24,643 nucleotides of DNA, taken from assembly GCA_002700405.1 (NCBI GenBank), contig PACY01000029.1, positions 14,365 through 39,007 on the forward strand, given 5' to 3'. The position numbers and the translations under genes were made by a program. The notes beneath the pieces are model-generated. The model was not told the origin of the DNA. It was given only the letters and a program-made list of their open reading frames with translations, and made no database searches. Numbering within the stretch: the first letter of the stretch is position 1; each line of letters starts with the position of its first letter. Origin of the DNA: Flavobacteriaceae bacterium (GTDB lineage Bacteria; Bacteroidota; Bacteroidia; Flavobacteriales; Flavobacteriaceae). Of the stretch, positions 22,883 through 24,643 are shown in pieces.

Positions 22883-24643
22883 TTAAAAATTCATTTGTTT
22901 TTTAATCTCTACAAAAGCATCTATACTTTTTGGATTTCGCATTGCTCCTGGAGTCGCAATTTTTTTTAATGGCAGTCCTAAAAATAATTTTTTTATAGGA
23001 ATCTCCATTTTTTTTCCACTAATTGTATATGGAACTTCTTTTACAGATATTATGTGGTTTGGGATATGTCTAGGAGAACATTTTTCCTTAAGGTGTTTGA
23101 TTATTTGGGCTTTTATATTATCGTCTAGTTTTGAAGAAACAACAACAAATAACAAAAGCTGATTAGATTCTTCTTTTACATTTGGACACTCAATAATTAA
23201 GGAATCTTTTATGATATTTAATTTATCTAATGCCATATATATTTCAGCAGTTCCAATTCTAATCCCATTACGATTTAATGTAGCATCAGATCTTCCTTGC
23301 ATTAATATTCCACAATTAGGATCAATGTTTATCCAATCACCATGAGTCCACACATTTGAATTATTTGCAAAATATGAGTCGTGGTAACGATTAAAATTCT
23401 TGTCATTCCAAAAATAGATTGGCATAGATGGCATAGGCTTAGTTATTACTAATTCGCCGGTTTTATTTTCTATAGAAATTTGATTTGTGTCCCATGACTC
23501 TATTGAAGCCCCTAGCATTTTACATTGTAAATAACCAGCATAAATAGGAAGCATAGGACTTCCTCCAATAAATGCAGAACATACATCTGTACCTCCGCTA
23601 AGTGAAATGATTTGAGAATTAGGCAATTTTTCTTGAAGCCATAAAAAAGCATCTGATGATAATGGAGAGCCTGTAGAACCAATAGTTTTTACATTCGTTA
23701 ATTGAGATTCATTAACATCATTAATATTTTGCTTCATACTTTCAATATAAAGTGGAGCACCATTGCCAAAATGATTAATTTTTGCTTCACTGGCGAACCG
23801 CCATTGTACTCCAAGGTCAGGATAATTAGCAGACCCATCGTAAAGACATAAAATATTTCCACAAAGTAAAGATCCTAATGCGTAGTTCCACATCATCCAT
23901 CCGGACGTGGTATTCCAAAAGAACCTTTCACCAAGGCATAAGTTTTGATGAAGCGCTAATGATTTGTATTGCTCTACAAGAATTCCTCCAGTACTATGTG
24001 TTATCGCCTTAGGCTTCCCTGTGGTGCCAGATGAAAATAATACCCAAATAGGGTGATTAAATGGAACAATTAATGGATCTAAATCTATAAAATTTTTAAC
24101 ATCAAAGTTCCATTTCTCAAAATTATTTGAGAAAATAATACTAGAATTAAGACTAGGCAGTCTGTCTTCTAGTGCTTTTATTTTATCTGTTTGATTAAAT
24201 TCTTTTCCATTATATGTATACCGGTTATGTGCAATTAGAACTTTAGGGGTTAATTGGTCAAATCTATCTACTATACTATCAATTCCAAAGTCAGGAGAAC
24301 AACATGACCATATTGCCCCTAATGAATTGCTAGCAAGAAAAGCTGCAATTGTGTCAGGATGATTAAGTAAATATCCAACGACTACATCTCCTTTAGTTAC
24401 ACCGCCCAGAATAAGCTTTTGTTTAATTGCTAATGCTCTGTCTAGAAGTGAATTCCATGTAATTGTAATTTGTTTATTTAATTCATTTTTATATATAATT
24501 GCAGAGCCATCTTGTGTAGCATGTTTTATGAGGTGAGCACTATAGCTTAAGGTACTATTTTTAAACCACTGAGTTTTATAAAATGGAGTTTTAACATCAC
24601 AAATTTTAAGGGGTTTAGAAACAAAATCAATATTAAAAAATAA
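22883..24643 (-). CDS. Acetoacetate-CoA ligase (acetoacetyl-CoA synthetase), 5' partial
   Basis: The frame is open from the stop at 22883 to the right edge: I translated the part above 23896 codon by codon and found no stop. The 586 visible residues cover nearly the whole adenylate-forming enzyme; about 60 N-terminal residues of a usual ~650 lie outside. Seen in order: IWSCCSPDFG, the P-loop LFSSGTTGKPKAITH (about 23996-24040), the acetoacetate-ligase signature WNTTSGWMMWN with LCLYDGSANYPD, SGGTDVCSAFIGG, HGDWINID, GRSDATLNRNGIRIGTAEIY, and the catalytic-lysine segment TISGKKMEIP (about 23000-23030). It should activate acetoacetate to acetoacetyl-CoA with ATP, feeding ketone-body use or leucine breakdown. 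Starting it at the internal ATG 23896 would remove the P-loop, so that start is not credible. Confidence 0.92.
   Translation of the reverse strand, partial: LFFNIDFVSKPLKICDVKTPFYKTQWFKNSTLSYSAHLIKHATQDGSAIIYKNELNKQITITWNSLLDRALAIKQKLILGGVTKGDVVVGYLLNHPDTIAAFLASNSLGAIWSCCSPDFGIDSIVDRFDQLTPKVLIAHNRYTYNGKEFNQTDKIKALEDRLPSLNSSIIFSNNFEKWNFDVKNFIDLDPLIVPFNHPIWVLFSSGTTGKPKAITHSTGGILVEQYKSLALHQNLCLGERFFWNTTSGWMMWNYALGSLLCGNILCLYDGSANYPDLGVQWRFASEAKINHFGNGAPLYIESMKQNINDVNESQLTNVKTIGSTGSPLSSDAFLWLQEKLPNSQIISLSGGTDVCSAFIGGSPMLPIYAGYLQCKMLGASIESWDTNQISIENKTGELVITKPMPSMPIYFWNDKNFNRYHDSYFANNSNVWTHGDWINIDPNCGILMQGRSDATLNRNGIRIGTAEIYMALDKLNIIKDSLIIECPNVKEESNQLLLFVVVSSKLDDNIKAQIIKHLKEKCSPRHIPNHIISVKEVPYTISGKKMEIPIKKLFLGLPLKKIATPGAMRNPKSIDAFVEIKKQMNF

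Noticed and set aside
1..24643. A new defence, mobile or biosynthetic system
   Set aside because: Every gene of more than about 100 residues fits a known family and the neighbourhoods are housekeeping. No cassette of unknown genes, repeat array or reverse transcriptase/nuclease group was seen.

Overview
The window is a dense, AT-rich stretch of chromosome from a member of the Bacteroidota, most likely of the Flavobacteriia. The reasons are specific. It carries the type IX secretion lipoprotein PorW/SprE and the gliding lipoprotein GldH. Its ATP synthase operon has the order atpZ-(DUF6168)-atpB-E-F-H-A-G without atpD/atpC. Several families largely restricted to Bacteroidota are present (DUF4254, DUF4292, DUF6168, HU-CCDC81/SPOR). 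Start codons have little recognisable Shine-Dalgarno sequence, TTG starts are common, and promoter-like TAnnTTTG boxes sit in the few intergenic gaps. I cannot name the species. All genes look chromosomal and housekeeping: I see no tRNA or rRNA, insertion sequence, phage, CRISPR array or toxin/defence island. Only about 0.7 kb lies between genes, and no gap exceeds 140 bases.

Layout, left to right. (1) 1-1748, plus strand: the tail of an unidentified protein, a DUF4254 protein and a family 9 glycosyltransferase, probably for surface glycan. (2) 1745-2032, minus strand: a stand-alone PaaE-type [2Fe-2S] ferredoxin, with a divergent promoter region at 2072-2105. (3) 2152-10587, plus strand: porW/sprE, a bactofilin, atpZ, a DUF6168 membrane protein, then a promoter and atpBEFHAG (Fo a, c, b and F1 delta, alpha, gamma). 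(4) 10656-14589, plus strand: a Wzx-like flippase, dut, a DUF4292 lipoprotein with LolB-like sequence features, and an EnvC-like coiled-coil protein with a degenerate LytM domain. (5) 14593-17053, minus strand: trpS, an HU-like/SPOR membrane protein and a hotdog acyl-CoA thioesterase. (6) 17096-18852: plsC (plus) and recA (minus), converging on a shared CTAG stop. (7) 18990-22872, plus strand: trhO, gldH and a class A penicillin-binding protein. (8) 22883 to the right edge, minus strand: acetoacetate-CoA ligase, whose N-terminus lies outside the window.

The main theme is the cell envelope and its energy supply: glycan synthesis and flipping, septal and peptidoglycan proteins (SPOR, EnvC-like, PBP1A), gliding/T9SS lipoproteins, a bactofilin, phospholipid synthesis and the ATP synthase. 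I found no convincing new system. The items most worth a second look are the LolB-like lipoprotein beside a catalytically dead LytM factor, the promoter pairs (including a probable leaderless trpS), and the PorW-bactofilin-ATP synthase gene order.
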